Assembly (NCBI RefSeq): GCF_020447315.1 | Contig: NZ_JAJADQ010000005.1 | Coordinates: forward strand, 186,001-250,000 | Length of the DNA stretch: 64,000 nucleotides | Direction of reading: 5' to 3' | DNA from: Hymenobacter nitidus | GTDB taxonomy: Bacteria > Bacteroidota > Bacteroidia > Cytophagales > Hymenobacteraceae | Shown here: piece by piece, positions 63,494 through 64,000 of the stretch | Layout of the letters: each line of letters opens with the position of its first letter | How positions within the stretch are numbered: the first letter of the stretch is position 1 | The notes under the pieces: model-generated | What the model saw: the letters and a program-made list of their open reading frames with translations, nothing else | Told to the model about the DNA's origin: nothing | Databases searched by the model: none | Program-made: the position numbers and the translations under genes

Positions 63494-64000
63494 CAACTAA
63501 AAAGTTTACACCGTTTCCGATTTTGCAAACCCAACGGCTGACCTTGAGGCAGCTCAGACGCAGCGATGACCAGGAAATATGGGCGCTGCGGTCGAACGAG
63601 CACGTGAACAAGTACTTAGATAGGCGGCCCAGCCAATCAATTGATGACGCCAGGACCTTCATCCACACCATTAACGAAAACGTCCAAAGCGACGATTGCA
63701 TTTACTGGGCCATTACGGTGAATGAGGCTGACAGCGTGATTGGGACGGTTTGCTTGTTTAACTTTTCGGAAAACGCGTCGAAGGCAGAAATCGGGTATGA
63801 ATTATTGCCAGACTTTCAGGGCAAAGGGATTATGCAAGAAGCGCTCACAACAGTGATTCACTTTGGCTTTCAACAGGTCGGACTACAAGCAATAAAAGCG
63901 CATACTCGCTTTGAAAACCAACGTTCCGTAAGCGTTTTAGAGAAACTACATTTTAAGCGAGGCAGTGAGACGGACGAAGCACTCACGCTGTTCGAATTGA
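63490..64000 (+). CDS. GNAT family N-acetyltransferase (3' end beyond window)
   Basis: 170 codons from ATG 63490 with no stop before the window ends, so the true C terminus is not seen. Typical RimJ/RimL-type start LQTQRLTLRQLRRSDDQEIWALRS (about 12-35; quoted in part: TQRLTLRQL). An acetyl-CoA binding motif QGKGIMQEAL lies at about 112-121, and NQRSVSVLEKLHFKRG is a characteristic later helix. Acetylates an amino group of a protein, antibiotic or small molecule; substrate unknown. Lower GC than the core genes to its left. Confidence 0.85.
   Translation, partial: MTTKKFTPFPILQTQRLTLRQLRRSDDQEIWALRSNEHVNKYLDRRPSQSIDDARTFIHTINENVQSDDCIYWAITVNEADSVIGTVCLFNFSENASKAEIGYELLPDFQGKGIMQEALTTVIHFGFQQVGLQAIKAHTRFENQRSVSVLEKLHFKRGSETDEALTLFEL

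Noticed and set aside
1..64000. CRISPR array, insertion sequence, prophage or toxin-antitoxin system
   Set aside because: No regularly spaced repeats, transposase, integrase, phage structural or toxin-like genes were recognised in either strand.

Overview
The window looks like a chromosomal stretch of a high-GC member of the Bacteroidota, most likely Cytophagales and close to Hymenobacter. Four things point there. Several genes have a Bacteroidota-type -7 promoter box (TAnnTTTG) rather than strong Shine-Dalgarno sites. A complete alternative complex III is joined to cytochrome oxidase genes. There is a secreted protein with a type IX secretion C-terminal signal. Bacteroidota-typical families such as GSCFA and the SpoIIM/RDD/MoxR/DUF58/DUF4350/DUF4129 cluster are present. 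Placement is by family content only; no search was possible.

Layout. 1-13.5 kb: housekeeping and small envelope genes: isocitrate lyase, ribonuclease D, DUF2721, a secreted M14 metallopeptidase, a small exported lysine-rich protein, QueA, a methyltransferase with an export signal, a lipoprotein and PriA. 13.5-19.2 kb: a thioredoxin-domain protein of the YyaL/SPATA20 type, a GSCFA protein with a very long basic low-complexity tail, and the rpsF-rpsR-rplI operon. 19.5-37.1 kb: a co-directional respiratory block. It runs actABCDEF (quinol oxidation), then cytochrome oxidase subunits II and I, heme A synthase, heme O synthase, two subunit III-type genes, subunit IV, a Sco copper chaperone, DUF420, a small CxxC protein and DUF983. 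Three gaps in this block carry long inverted repeats.

37.2-49.2 kb: a very large multi-sensor histidine kinase, a giant probable outer-membrane barrel protein, a tyrosinase coupled to a cysteine-bearing membrane protein, and a GH20 hexosaminidase. 49.4-58.9 kb: a GT-C-like membrane protein, then the minus-strand cluster SpoIIM-membrane protein-DUF4129-DUF4350-MoxR-DUF58, with an RDD gene divergent from it. 59-64 kb: a tandem DUF4394 T9SS cargo protein, an SDR reductase, a frameshifted HTH pseudogene, a low-GC hypothetical gene, a lipoprotein-like stub and a GNAT acetyltransferase cut by the window end.

Most of the window is core genome. The respiratory block would carry electrons from quinol through complex III and cytochrome c domains to an aa3/caa3-type oxidase, with the heme A and copper assembly factors encoded next to it. 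I found no CRISPR array, insertion sequence, prophage or clear tRNA/rRNA gene. The least ordinary items are the tyrosinase with a C-terminal CxxC and its cysteine-bearing membrane partner, the GSCFA tail, the oversized kinase, the hairpins inside the act/cox block, and the decayed low-GC right end.
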